A stretch of DNA of 64,000 bases from Candidatus Wallbacteria bacterium (GTDB lineage: Bacteria > Muiribacteriota > UBA6191 > JACPRK01), in the NCBI GenBank assembly GCA_016213845.1, contig JACQZN010000035.1, positions 1 to 64,000 of the forward strand, in the 5' to 3' direction. The stretch's first letter is position 1. Every line of letters begins with the position of its first letter. The translations under genes and the position numbers were made by a program. The notes below the pieces were generated by a model, which had not been told where the DNA came from, did not search any database, and worked only from the letters and a program-made list of their open reading frames with translations. Shown here piece by piece: positions 41,327 through 51,276 of this stretch.

Positions 41327-42643
41327 TCAGAACCGCGCCCAGAGCTTGCGGGCGGTGTCTCGGGCCTGGGCGAAGACCTCGCGGCGATCGACCCGCGTCG
41401 GCTCCCCGCCACGGGCGACCAAGTCGCCAGCGACGATGACGAGGTCCACCGGCGCGCGCGCGATTCCGAAGAGCAGGTGGCCGCCCAGGTTGGCGGCGCT
41501 CATCGGGGTGGGCGGGAAGTAGCGCACCGTGATCATGTCGGCGGCGCAGCCAGGGGCGATGCGGCCGACGGGGCGCGGGAAGAATCGCGAGGCGACGGCC
41601 GGGTTGGCGCCCGTGAGGAGCTCGAGCGCGCTGGCCCACCCGGCGCCCGGGTGGACGGAGACGTGGCGAGCCAGGATTCCCGCGACGGCGTGCTCGTCGA
41701 GCATGCTGGCCGTGTAGCCGTCCGTGCCGAGCGCGACGCGCACGCCTGCGCCCAGGAGCTTCTCGAGCTTCAGGGCGCCGACGGCGTTGTTCATGTTGCT
41801 GCACGGGTTGTGGACGACGGTCGAGTGTGAACTCGAAAGCTCTCCCCACTCCGAATCGGGGACGTGGACCGCGTGGGCCAGCAGCGCGTTGGGGCCCAGC
41901 AGTTTGCGCTCCGCCAGCCGCGCCACCGGCGTGCCGCCGTGACGGATGGCCGAGAGCCTGGCGTCAGAGGCGTCCTCGGCGACATGGACGTGAACGCCCG
42001 CGCCGGCCGGAAGCGCGCCGGCCACGGCGTCGAGCGTGGCGTTGCCGACCGTGAACGAGGCGTGCAGGCCGAAGGCAGCGCCGAACCGCTCGCTGCGCGC
42101 TTTCGTCAGGTACCGCGCGTTTTCCCGGATGCCCTCCAAGGCGCGCTCTTCGCCGTCACGGTCCGAGACCTCGTAGCAGAGGCAGCCGCGCAGCCCCACC
42201 TTCTCGAAGCACTCCTCGAGCAGGTCGAGGCTCCCCGGGATGGCCGCCGGGCTGGCGTGGTGGTCGAAGAGCGTGGTGCAGCCGGCCATCAGCGCGTCGA
42301 TCAAGCCGACCATCGCGGAGGCGCGGATCGCCTCGGCGTCGAGCTTGCGATCGAGGCGCCACCAGAGCCGCTCGAGGATCTCCAGGAAGTTGCCGGGCGG
42401 CGGGTCTTTCAGCGCCATCCCTCGCGCCAGGCTGCCGTAGAGGTGGGTGTGAAGGTTCACCAGGCCTGGCATCAGCAGGTACCCCTCGCGGTCGCGATAG
42501 GTGGCGCCCACGTGCTTGGTGCGCAGGTCGGCCGTCGACCCGAGCTCCACGATCACGCCGTCCTCGTGGGCGACGGCGCCGTCTTCGATGAAGGGCCTGT
42601 CGGGATCGAAGGTGAGGATCGGACCGTTGCCGAGGATCTCCAT
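41327..42643 (-). CDS. ssnA: SsnA-like amidohydrolase
   Basis: A 438-residue metal-dependent hydrolase of the amidohydrolase superfamily. Metal ligands are in GLVNLHTHLYGSLARG, FGLHASFTVG, VHVHVAEDASDA and VALGTDGYTASML; the sequence style (MALKDPPPGNFLEILERLWWRLD, HNPCSNMNNAVG) is that of SsnA, an aminohydrolase usually coded with selenium- or molybdenum-dependent purine hydroxylases. A deaminase acting on a purine-like or aminated ring is likely. It ends 2 bases from the convergent epimerase stop and starts 11 bases after livF, so it may be the last gene of the liv operon. Confidence 0.82.
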   Translation of the reverse strand: MEILGNGPILTFDPDRPFIEDGAVAHEDGVIVELGSTADLRTKHVGATYRDREGYLLMPGLVNLHTHLYGSLARGMALKDPPPGNFLEILERLWWRLDRKLDAEAIRASAMVGLIDALMAGCTTLFDHHASPAAIPGSLDLLEECFEKVGLRGCLCYEVSDRDGEERALEGIRENARYLTKARSERFGAAFGLHASFTVGNATLDAVAGALPAGAGVHVHVAEDASDARLSAIRHGGTPVARLAERKLLGPNALLAHAVHVPDSEWGELSSSHSTVVHNPCSNMNNAVGALKLEKLLGAGVRVALGTDGYTASMLDEHAVAGILARHVSVHPGAGWASALELLTGANPAVASRFFPRPVGRIAPGCAADMITVRYFPPTPMSAANLGGHLLFGIARAPVDLVIVAGDLVARGGEPTRVDRREVFAQARDTARKLWARF

Positions 42644-42654
42644 GGGGTTCGACC

Positions 42655-43367
<713 letters not shown>

Positions 43368-43371
<4 letters not shown>

Positions 43372-44138
43372 GAGTGATCCTCGGTGCCGAGGTAGGCCTC
43401 CAGCACCTGGGGGTTCTTGCGGATCTCCTCCGGCAGGCCCTGGGCGATGGTCTCGCCGTAGACCAGGACGAGGATGCGCTCGCAGATGCCCATGACGAAC
43501 TTCATGTCGTGCTCGATGAGGAGCATCGCCAGGCCGAACTCCTTGCGGATGCTGGTGAGGCGTGCCAGCAGCTCGCGCGTCTCTGTTGGGTTCAGGCCTG
43601 CGGCCGGCTCGTCGAGCAGGAGGAGCTTGGGGCGAACGCTGAGCGCGCGCGCTATCTCCAGCCGCTTCTGGTAGCCGTACGGGAGGCTGCCCGCGATCTC
43701 GCCAGCGACGCCGTCGAGCTCCAGGTGCTCCAGCAGTCGCATGCAGTCCGCGTGGATGCGCTTCTCCTCGCTGAAGTAGCGCGGCAGGCGCAGGACGGCC
43801 TCGGCCAGTCCGTAGCCTGTGCGGAAGTGCTGCGCGGTCTTCAGGTTGTCGAGCACGGTCAAGCTGGAGAACATCCGGATGTTCTGGAACGTGCGGACCA
43901 TGCCTTGCTGGGCGACCTGCCACGCCTTGTAGCCCGTCACGTCGACGCCATCGAAGACGATGGAGCCGGTCGTGGGCGGGAAGAAGCCGGTCAGCAGGTT
44001 GAAGACAGTGGTCTTGCCGGCTCCATTGGGTCCGATGAGTCCGACCATCTCGCCGGGCTCCATGGAGAGCGTGAAGCCCTTGACGGCCGTGAGGCCGCCG
44101 AACACCTTTCCGACGTTGTCAGCGCTCAGGAGCGGCAT
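43368..44138 (-). CDS. livG: Branched-chain amino acid ABC transporter ATPase LivG
   Basis: The partner ATPase. Walker A GPNGAGKTTVFN, the LivG-specific MVRTFQNIRMFSSLTVLDNL, a relaxed signature SLPYGYQKRLEIA, Walker B LLLLDEPAAGLNP, and LIEHDMKFVMGICERI are seen. Length 256. ATG 44138 lies 4 bases after the livM stop. Confidence 0.95.
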
Positions 44139-44142
44139 CGGA

Positions 44143-45081
44143 TCACGTGGCGGCCGCGGCGGCAGGCCTCCGCGCGCGCGTGAAGAGCCCGGCAACCACG
44201 CTCGAGAGCTCGCGCTTGCCGAGAAGCCCCTCGGGGCGGGTCAGCATCAGCAGGATGAGGAGGACCGGGTAGATGACCATGCGCCACTGGGCGAACATGC
44301 GCAGGTACTCCGGCAGGATCGTCAGCACGACCGCACCGAGCACGGAACCGGAGAGCGAGCCCATGCCGCCGAGGACGACCATCAGGAGGATCTCGATCGA
44401 CTTGTCGATCTTGAAGAGATCCGCCTTGATGAAGGTGACCCAGTGGGCGAAGAGCGCGCCCGCGACGCCGGCGAAGAATGCTCCGATGGCAAAGGAGAGC
44501 GTCTTGTAGCGCGCCGTGTTGATGCCGAGAGATTCGGCGGCCAGCTCGTCCTCGCCGATGCTGGAGATGGCGCGTCCCTCGCTGGAGCGAACGATGTTGC
44601 GCAGCACCAGGCAGGTCACGAAGGCCCAGCCGTAGATCCAGAGCAGGCTCTTCACCTCGGGGATGGCCGGGTAGCCGAGCGCCCCGCGCGTGATCTCCTT
44701 GGGCCAGAGGTCGCCCATGCCCACGTAGCCGGCCAGCTTCATCGACACGTCGTCGAAGTTGACGATCGCGACGCGGACGATCTCCGAGAGGCCGAAGGTG
44801 GCGATGGCCAGGTAGTCGCCCTTGAGCCGGAGGATGGGGATGCCCAGGAGCAGGCCGAAGAGGAAGGCGAGCATCGCGCCGGCCAGCGTCGCGGCCAGGA
44901 AGGGCCAGCCGCACGCCTTCGTCAGGATGGCTGCCGTGTAGGCCCCGATGGCCATGAAGCCCGCGTGGCCCAGCGAGAACTGACCCGTGAACCCGTTGAT
45001 CAGGTTGAGGCTGACCGCCAGGATGATGTTGATCCCCATGAAGGCCAGGACCTGGATGTGGTAGTTCGAGAGCTCGAACAT
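44143..45081 (-). CDS. livM: Branched-chain amino acid ABC transporter permease LivM
   Basis: Inner-membrane permease of 312 residues with about nine hydrophobic segments. LNLINGFTGQFSLGHAGFMAIGAYTAAIL is the classic LivM/LivH start, and GRAISSIGEDELAAESLGIN is the EAA-type loop that contacts the ATPases. It follows livH after 7 bases. Confidence 0.94.
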   Translation of the reverse strand: MFELSNYHIQVLAFMGINIILAVSLNLINGFTGQFSLGHAGFMAIGAYTAAILTKACGWPFLAATLAGAMLAFLFGLLLGIPILRLKGDYLAIATFGLSEIVRVAIVNFDDVSMKLAGYVGMGDLWPKEITRGALGYPAIPEVKSLLWIYGWAFVTCLVLRNIVRSSEGRAISSIGEDELAAESLGINTARYKTLSFAIGAFFAGVAGALFAHWVTFIKADLFKIDKSIEILLMVVLGGMGSLSGSVLGAVVLTILPEYLRMFAQWRMVIYPVLLILLMLTRPEGLLGKRELSSVVAGLFTRARRPAAAAAT

Positions 45082-45088
45082 CGGGGCC

Positions 45089-46429
45089 TCAGACCTTCTC
45101 GGGCTGGTTCGTTCCCATCAGGCCGGTCGGCTTGACGAGGAGGATCAGGATGAGGATGCCGAACGCGAACGCGTCCCGCAAGGTGCTGCTCACGTAGCCG
45201 ACGACCATCGACTCGGTCACGCCCATGATGAGGCCGCCGACGACGGCGCCGGGGATATTGCCGATGCCGCCCAGCACGGCCGCGACGAACGCCTTGGCGC
45301 CCGGCAGCGCACCCATCAGCGGGTCGATCTTCGTGTAGCGAATGGCGTACAGCACGCCCGCGATGGCGGCCAGCGAGCTGCCGATTGCGAAGGCGCAGCT
45401 GATGGTGAAGTCGAGCCGGACGCCCATCAGGCGGGCGGCATCCTGGTCGACGGCCACGGCGCGCATCGCCTTGCCGATCTTCGTGCGATAGATGATGAGC
45501 TGCAGGACGACCATCGAGACGACCATCGCTCCGAAAATGAGCAGGTCCTGGTTGGCGAGGATGACGGTTCCTTCGCCTCGCAATTGACCCGAGAGCGCGT
45601 AAGCGCCGGCGAGAACGACGCCGGTGGCGACGCCGACAGCGGTCAGTCGATCGAGAACCCGGGTTCGCCGGGAGAGCCACCACGCGATCGCGGCGATGGC
45701 CGGCCCGACGGCCGCGACCAGCATCCAGCCTGCGGCCGTGCTCGCTTCGACCTCGTACGGGTAGAACTCCACCAGCGCCGGGAAGGACCTGGGGGTAGCG
45801 CCGAACATCTGGATGCCCAGGTTCTGCAGAAGCAGCGAGACGCCCAGTGCGGTGAGCAGCGCGGTGAGCGTTGCTGCCTTCGTCGTCTTGCGGACACTGA
45901 GCCGTCCGCGCGAGAGCCGGTACGCGCCCCAGGCGAGCACGGCCCAGAGGATGAGCGACACGATGCTCGGCACCTCGAAGCCGGGGGTCGCTTCGACGGC
46001 TCGACTGGAGCTTCCCCCCGTGTCGACCAGCAGCGCGAACGGGTTGGCAAACGGCAGCCCCAGCTGGGTCCCGACCGCGTCCACGATCATGAAGGCGATG
46101 CCGCCGCCCACCAGGCCCAGGAGCACGGCGGGGACGGCGCTCTTGGCCCGCAGCGGGCGGTAGGCGATCCTCTCGATGGCGACACCCAGGATTCCGGCGC
46201 CGATCATTCCGAGCAGCAGGGCCGGGCCGAACCCCATCTCGATACCGAACTTCGACTTGGCGAACTGCACGGCCAGGAACGCGCTGAACGTCCCCATCAT
46301 GTAGATCTCGCCGTGGGCGAAGTTGATGAGGCCGAGGATGCCGTAAACGATGGTGTACCCGACGGCGATGAGGCCGTAGATACTTCCGAGCGCGATGCCG
46401 TTGACGAGCTGCTGGAGGAACTCGGCCAT
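45089..46429 (-). CDS. livH: Branched-chain amino acid ABC transporter permease LivH, with two extra segments
   Basis: Permease partner of LivM. The N-terminus (VNGIALGSIYGLIAVGYTIVYG, LINFAHGEIYMMG) and the end (IGKAMRAVAVDQDAARLMGV, AAVLGGIGNIPGAVVGGL) are standard. At 446 residues it is about 150 longer than usual: additional hydrophobic sequence lies between ERIAYRPLR (about residue 92) and TALGVSLLLQNLG (about 190), and again at about 225-280, each holding two or so further membrane helices. The frame is open throughout, so these are insertions, not a frameshift. Confidence 0.9.
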   Translation of the reverse strand: MAEFLQQLVNGIALGSIYGLIAVGYTIVYGILGLINFAHGEIYMMGTFSAFLAVQFAKSKFGIEMGFGPALLLGMIGAGILGVAIERIAYRPLRAKSAVPAVLLGLVGGGIAFMIVDAVGTQLGLPFANPFALLVDTGGSSSRAVEATPGFEVPSIVSLILWAVLAWGAYRLSRGRLSVRKTTKAATLTALLTALGVSLLLQNLGIQMFGATPRSFPALVEFYPYEVEASTAAGWMLVAAVGPAIAAIAWWLSRRTRVLDRLTAVGVATGVVLAGAYALSGQLRGEGTVILANQDLLIFGAMVVSMVVLQLIIYRTKIGKAMRAVAVDQDAARLMGVRLDFTISCAFAIGSSLAAIAGVLYAIRYTKIDPLMGALPGAKAFVAAVLGGIGNIPGAVVGGLIMGVTESMVVGYVSSTLRDAFAFGILILILLVKPTGLMGTNQPEKV

Positions 46430-46524
46430 CTGGAGTCGGGGTCAGCGAACGGGGCCGGGGCAGCGGCTGGCGAGTGGCGGTGGGAGGAGCATGGCGCCTG
46501 GGAGCGATCGGCTCTCGTGGCGCT

Positions 46525-47664
46525 TCAGGGCTTGACGCTCTCCACGAACTTCATCTTGCCACCCTCGACCTTGAGCACGATGGCTGCCTTGTCGGCGTTT
46601 CGCTCCTTGTTGATCGTGATGGTGCCTGTGGCGCCTTTCAAGTCCTTCGTCGCGGCCAGCGCGTCGCGCAGCGCCAGCGAGTCGACCTTGCCTGCGCGCT
46701 TCAGGGCGTCCGCAATCACATACATGCTGTCGTAGGCCAGCGCGTCGGTGACGGCCGGGTCGCGCTTGAACTTCGCCTGGTAGGCCTTGAGGAGCTTCTC
46801 GACCTCGGGGCTCTTCTGGTCGGGCGAGTAGTGGGTCACGATGTAGGTGCCGTCGGCGGCTTCGGCGGCGAGCTCGAGGAGCTTGGGATCGTCCCAGCCG
46901 TCGGCGCCGAGGAAGACGCTTCCGATCTTGAGCTGCTTGGCTTGCTTGAGAATCAGGGCGACCTCCGTGTAGTAGCCGGGGATGAAGACCACGTCGGCCG
47001 GAGTGCCCTTGAGCTTGGTGAGCTGGCTGGAGAAGTTGACGTCGTTCTGCTGGTAGCTGACCTCGGAGGTGATGGTGCCGCCGAGCTCCTTGAACTTGGC
47101 GACGAAGGCCTCGCCCAGGCCCTTGCTGTAGTCGCTGTTGACGTCGGTGATGAGGGCGGCCGTCTTGGCCTTGATGATCTTGGCGGCGACATAGGCCGAC
47201 GTGGCGCCCTGAAAGCTGTCGATGAAGCAGGTGCGGAAGATGAACTCGCCGACCTGGGTGACCTTGTCGTTGGTCGAGTTGTGAGTGACCATGGGCACCT
47301 TCGCGCTGTTGGCGACCGGGGCGCCGGCCAGGGTGCAGGAGCTGGCGACGCTGCCCAGGAGGGCGACGACCTTGTCGGTGTTGATCAGCTTGCTGACGGC
47401 GTTGGTGGTGTCGGCCGGGTCGCCCTTGTCGTCCTCGACCAGGACCTCGACTTTCTTGCCGAGGACGCCGCCGGCGGCGTTGATCTCCTCGACGGCGAGC
47501 TCGATCCCGTCCTTGGACTCCATGCCGAAGGCCGCGATGCCGCCGGTCAGGGGGAGCACGGCGCCGATCTTGATGGTCTCGCCCTCGGCGCGGGCGAGCG
47601 TGAAGGGGGCGGCCAAGGTGAGGAGCGCGGCGGCCAGGGTGGCTCGGATGGCATTCATCTGCAT
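46525..47664 (-). CDS. livK: Periplasmic amino acid/amide-binding protein of the Liv ABC system
   Basis: A 379-residue periplasmic binding protein. The signal peptide (MQMNAIRATLAAALLTLAAPFTLARA) precedes IKIGAVLPLTGGIAAFGMES, the usual family opening. GSVASSCTLAGAPVANSAKVPMVTH lies around the ligand cleft and contains Cys residues often seen in this family. GGAGGGA lies about 10 bases before the ATG. It is the first gene of the operon livK-livH-livM-livG-livF behind the promoter at 47782-47810. Ligand specificity is not determined by what I can see. Confidence 0.93.
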   Translation of the reverse strand: MQMNAIRATLAAALLTLAAPFTLARAEGETIKIGAVLPLTGGIAAFGMESKDGIELAVEEINAAGGVLGKKVEVLVEDDKGDPADTTNAVSKLINTDKVVALLGSVASSCTLAGAPVANSAKVPMVTHNSTNDKVTQVGEFIFRTCFIDSFQGATSAYVAAKIIKAKTAALITDVNSDYSKGLGEAFVAKFKELGGTITSEVSYQQNDVNFSSQLTKLKGTPADVVFIPGYYTEVALILKQAKQLKIGSVFLGADGWDDPKLLELAAEAADGTYIVTHYSPDQKSPEVEKLLKAYQAKFKRDPAVTDALAYDSMYVIADALKRAGKVDSLALRDALAATKDLKGATGTITINKERNADKAAIVLKVEGGKMKFVESVKP

Positions 47665-47781
47665 GAGTCGGGGTCCCTCCAGGTTCCGCCCTGTGGCGGG
47701 CATGACGGTGAGATGCGTCCGGGTTCCGGAAGTTTCGCGGGCGGTCATGATCATGCCGGCCGGCTGCACTCCGGCCAGAGG

Positions 47782-47810
47782 TTTATAACAGCCGACGGGG
47801 TTGAAAGCAA
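47782..47810 (-). promoter_or_regulatory. Sigma-70-type promoter of the liv operon
   Basis: Minus strand TTGCTT (47805-47810), a 17-base spacer and TATAAA (47782-47787). The transcript would start near 47775 and carry a leader of about 110 bases before livK, including a GGCCGG-rich hairpin. The rest of the 327-base gap 47665-47991 shows no gene. Confidence 0.7.
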
Positions 47811-47991
47811 CCCGATCGCGGGCGGCGGGTGCGCGCGCTGTGCGAGGGGCTGCCGGTGCGCTAATCTTCCTCGTGGCGGCTGGCGCGGGTGCGCTCGCAG
47901 CCGGTCCAGACAGTTGAGCGCCATCGACAATCCGTCCGAAACAGCATCCTCCGCGCCGACGGCGGCTGGCCGGCGGCCTCTTCTGGCGGAC

Positions 47992-50900
47992 ATGATCCGC
48001 AACACCCTGGGCGTGCGCCCCGGCGAAGAGGCGCGCACCGCGATGTTCGCGGGCTACCTGGTCGTCGTCAGCGCCATCTTCATCGGCGGCCGCGCTACCC
48101 GCGACACGCTCTTCCTCTCGCACCACGGCATCGACCGGCTTCCGTGGATCTTCATCGCCTACGCCGTCGTCTCCACGATCCTGGCCGCCTATTACGGCAA
48201 GCTGGTCAACAGGGTCCAGCGGGTGCACCTGGTCGTCGGCACTTGCGCGCTCGGCGCTCTGAGCTACGTTCTGGCCTGGGTGGCCATCCGGGCGCAGGCC
48301 GGCTGGATCTACTCGACCTTCTACATCTGGGCCGAGGTGGTCGGAAGTCTCTTCGTGAGCCAATTCTGGGCATTCGCCAACGACTACCACAGCACCCGGG
48401 ATGCAAAACGTCTTTTCGGTCTGATTGGTGCCGGGCGGGTGCTCGGAATCGTGGCATGCGGCGTCGGGATATCCTGTCTGGCGAGGCAGCTCGGGACGGA
48501 GAACCTGCCCCTGGTCCTGGCCGCGCTGATGGGCTGCGCGGCGGGGATCGCGCTCGCAATCCGCCGGCGCTTCGGGGTGCTGGCGACCCACTCGGCTGCC
48601 CCTTCGAGCACGCTCGGGCTTTCGAAGCCACCCGAGGAACCGGTGCTGGCCTCGGCCTACTCGAAGTACCTGGCGGGGGTGGTCTTCTGCACGTTTCTCG
48701 TCTGCCAGCTCGCCGACTACCAGTTCAAGGCGATCGCGCGAGCCACGTACCAGGGCGACGCGCTGGCCTCCTACTTCGGCACCCTCTACGCGGTGCTGGG
48801 CTCGGTCGCCTTCGTGATCCAGTTCTTCTTCACGTCGCGCATACTGGCTCGCTTCGGCGTGCTGGTAGGGCTGCTGGCCATGCCGTTGGCGCTGGCCTTC
48901 AGCTCGGCGGGGCTGCTGCTCTGGCCGGGCATTCTCGCGGCCTCGGCGCTCAAGTTCTCCGACAACACGTTCCAGTACTCCATCAACGAGGCGGCCACTC
49001 AGCTGCTCTACTTCCCCTTCCCGGCTGCGCTGAAGGGCCGCGTGCGGGCGCTGATCGACGGCTCGGTCAACCCTTCGGCCTTCGGGCTGGCGGGCTTGGT
49101 GCTACTGGCAGTCAGCGGCGGCGTCCCGGTCGAGCGGCTCTCGCTGCTCACGCTGCCGATCCTGGCCGGCTGGATCTGGCTGGCCGTGCCGCTGTGTCGC
49201 GAGTACGTCGGCGCGCTGTCGAAGACGCTGCGGGACCGCCGGCTGAGGCAGGGCCGCGAGCTGGAGGAGATGTCGGACCTCCACGCACGCCGGTCGCTGC
49301 TGGCGCTCCTCGACGACCCCGACCCCGAGGCCGCACTCTTCGCGCTGGAGCAGCTGCGCAAGAACTTCCCGGGCGCGTTGGCCGAGGAGCTGGAGCGGGT
49401 TCTCGCCTCGCCCCACGCCAAGGTTCACGAGGCGGCCTTCGCGGCGCTGGAGGAGCTGCCCGGCGCCGGCCAGCTGGAGCGCGTGGCCCAGGCGATGGAG
49501 GGCCACCCGTCGCTGGACGCACGCGCCGCCGCGCTCAGGGCCTACTGCGCGATCCGAGGCGAAGAGGCGATCGACGCCGTTCTTCCGAGCCTCACCGAGG
49601 GCAAGAGCACGGTCCGCACCGCGGCGATCGTGGGGCTCCTGAAACACTGCGGGCTCGACGGCGTCCTGGCCGCGGGTCCCGAGCTCCAGAAGTTGCTGGG
49701 CTCCGCGAACGCGACCGACCGCAAGCTAGCCGCCCGCATCTTCGGCCGGATCGGCGTGCGCCACTTCTTCCGGCAGGTGCAGGCCCTGCTCTCCGATCCC
49801 GTCCCCGAGGTCCGCAAGGAGGCCGCCCGCGCCTGCCGGGCCATCCCGAATCCGAAGCTGGTCCCGGCCCTCGTGAAGCTGCTGCCGGACCCGGCCGCCG
49901 CGGGCTCGGCCGAAAAGGCGCTGGCCCAGTTCGCAGACGGCGCCGTGCCGGCGCTGGACGAAGTGCTGGCGCAGCCCGACGCGGGGCGCGAGCTGGGCAA
50001 GGCCGCCGTGCGCATCCTGCGACGCATCGCGACCCAGAAGTCGCTCTCGACGCTCGTGGAGCACATGGACCACCCCGACGACAGATTGCGCCGCAAGCTG
50101 TTGCGAGCGGTGGCCAGCGTCCACGAGGAGCTGGGCCGGCCGCCCGTGCTCTCGGCAGCGCAGATGCAGCGCCGGCTGCTCGACGAGCTCAGGCGGGCCT
50201 TTCAGATCTTGCAGGACCGAGAGATTGTCCAGACCGCCTACCCGGGTTGGTTGCTGGTCGACACCTTCGACAACGACCTGACGCGGTCGACGGATCGGCT
50301 CTGGAGTCTGCTCTCGCTCTCCTACCAGCCCGAGGTGGTCGGGGCGTGCAAGCGAAGCATCGCTGTGGGAAACCCGACCCAGCGTTCCAACGCTCTGGAG
50401 GTGCTCGACAACCTGGTGGTCGAGCCCGTGAAGGGGCCGCTGCTGGCTCTTCTCGAGCCGCATTCGAGCAGGGAGACGGTGGCCATCGGGCGGCGCCACT
50501 TTCCGCTGGTCACGCTCACGCCGCTGACCTGGCTGGTGCAGCACTTCAAGGGCGGCGGCGGCTGGCACCGCGCCGTGGCGCTCGACTGTGTGGGGCTGCA
50601 CCGCGTGCACCCCTTGGCGCGACACGTGGAGGGAGCTCTGGACGACCCCGTACCGCTGGTCCGGGAGACGGCGCTCTGGGCGGCCTTCAGGCTTCACGGA
50701 CCGCGCGTGTACGAACGGCCCGCGGCATCCTCGGGTGCGCCGACACGCTGGATGGCTCAGGCAGCGGCACGTCACCTGGGTACCCTCGAATCGACGGGAG
50801 GTCGAACCGTGCTCACCACGCTCGAAGAGGTCGTCTTCATGAGGCACATCCCGCTCTTTCGCGGGGTAGCGGCCGAACACTTGGCCGCGCTGGCAGAGCT

Positions 50901-51276
50901 GACGGCCGAGGTCTACGCGGCAGCCGGCGACGAGATCGTCCGGCAGGGCGAACCGTGCGACAGAATGTTCCTCATAGTCAGCGGCCGGGTGGAGGTGCTG
51001 GTCGATGGCCGGAGGGTGGGGGAGCTGGGGCCGCGGGACTGCTTCGGTGAGATGGCGCTCATCGACGGGGAGACTCGCTCGGCGACGGTCCGGGCTCTGG
51101 AGCCGTCGGACCTTCTCAGTCTGGGGCACGACGAGTTCCACGAGTTCCTGGAGGAGCGCTCGGAGGTCGCCTCGAACGTGCTGAAAATCCTCTGCCAGCG
51201 TATCCGGGCACTCAACCAACGGCTGGTGGGTGACGAGTTGCCGGCCCCGGTGCGGTCGCCCGGCGGCGGGGGCTAG
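47992..51276 (+). CDS. Nucleotide-transporter-like (Npt/TLC) protein fused to HEAT repeats and a cyclic-nucleotide-binding domain
   Basis: A 1094-residue fusion. Residues 1-410 have about twelve membrane helices (opening NTLGVRPGEEARTAMFAGYLVV, with RATRDTLFLSHHG) and resemble the ATP/ADP-translocase-like Npt1/Npt2 group. Residues about 430-900 are helical HEAT-type repeats (LLALLDDPDPEAALFALEQL, VQALLSDPVPEVRKEAARAC). Residues about 950-1080 form a cNMP-binding domain with phosphate cassette FGEMALIDGETRSATVRA, the Arg that contacts the cyclic phosphate being present. A cyclic-nucleotide-gated transporter or sensor is inferred. ATG 47992 is preferred; TTG 47914 would add 26 residues. Its TAG stop shares bases with the convergent next gene. 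Confidence 0.85.
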   Translation: MIRNTLGVRPGEEARTAMFAGYLVVVSAIFIGGRATRDTLFLSHHGIDRLPWIFIAYAVVSTILAAYYGKLVNRVQRVHLVVGTCALGALSYVLAWVAIRAQAGWIYSTFYIWAEVVGSLFVSQFWAFANDYHSTRDAKRLFGLIGAGRVLGIVACGVGISCLARQLGTENLPLVLAALMGCAAGIALAIRRRFGVLATHSAAPSSTLGLSKPPEEPVLASAYSKYLAGVVFCTFLVCQLADYQFKAIARATYQGDALASYFGTLYAVLGSVAFVIQFFFTSRILARFGVLVGLLAMPLALAFSSAGLLLWPGILAASALKFSDNTFQYSINEAATQLLYFPFPAALKGRVRALIDGSVNPSAFGLAGLVLLAVSGGVPVERLSLLTLPILAGWIWLAVPLCREYVGALSKTLRDRRLRQGRELEEMSDLHARRSLLALLDDPDPEAALFALEQLRKNFPGALAEELERVLASPHAKVHEAAFAALEELPGAGQLERVAQAMEGHPSLDARAAALRAYCAIRGEEAIDAVLPSLTEGKSTVRTAAIVGLLKHCGLDGVLAAGPELQKLLGSANATDRKLAARIFGRIGVRHFFRQVQALLSDPVPEVRKEAARACRAIPNPKLVPALVKLLPDPAAAGSAEKALAQFADGAVPALDEVLAQPDAGRELGKAAVRILRRIATQKSLSTLVEHMDHPDDRLRRKLLRAVASVHEELGRPPVLSAAQMQRRLLDELRRAFQILQDREIVQTAYPGWLLVDTFDNDLTRSTDRLWSLLSLSYQPEVVGACKRSIAVGNPTQRSNALEVLDNLVVEPVKGPLLALLEPHSSRETVAIGRRHFPLVTLTPLTWLVQHFKGGGGWHRAVALDCVGLHRVHPLARHVEGALDDPVPLVRETALWAAFRLHGPRVYERPAASSGAPTRWMAQAAARHLGTLESTGGRTVLTTLEEVVFMRHIPLFRGVAAEHLAALAELTAEVYAAAGDEIVRQGEPCDRMFLIVSGRVEVLVDGRRVGELGPRDCFGEMALIDGETRSATVRALEPSDLLSLGHDEFHEFLEERSEVASNVLKILCQRIRALNQRLVGDELPAPVRSPGGGG

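Noticed and set aside
45089..46429. Frameshift or gene fusion to explain the long LivH.
   Set aside because: The frame is open and all standard LivH motifs are in one frame; the extra parts are insertions.
46474..47913. A very long plus-strand open frame running in front of the transporter fusion, antisense to the Liv binding protein.
   Set aside because: It is the complement of a well-conserved minus-strand gene in GC-rich DNA; its residues are low-complexity Gly/Val/Asp/Leu. The true start is at or near 47992.
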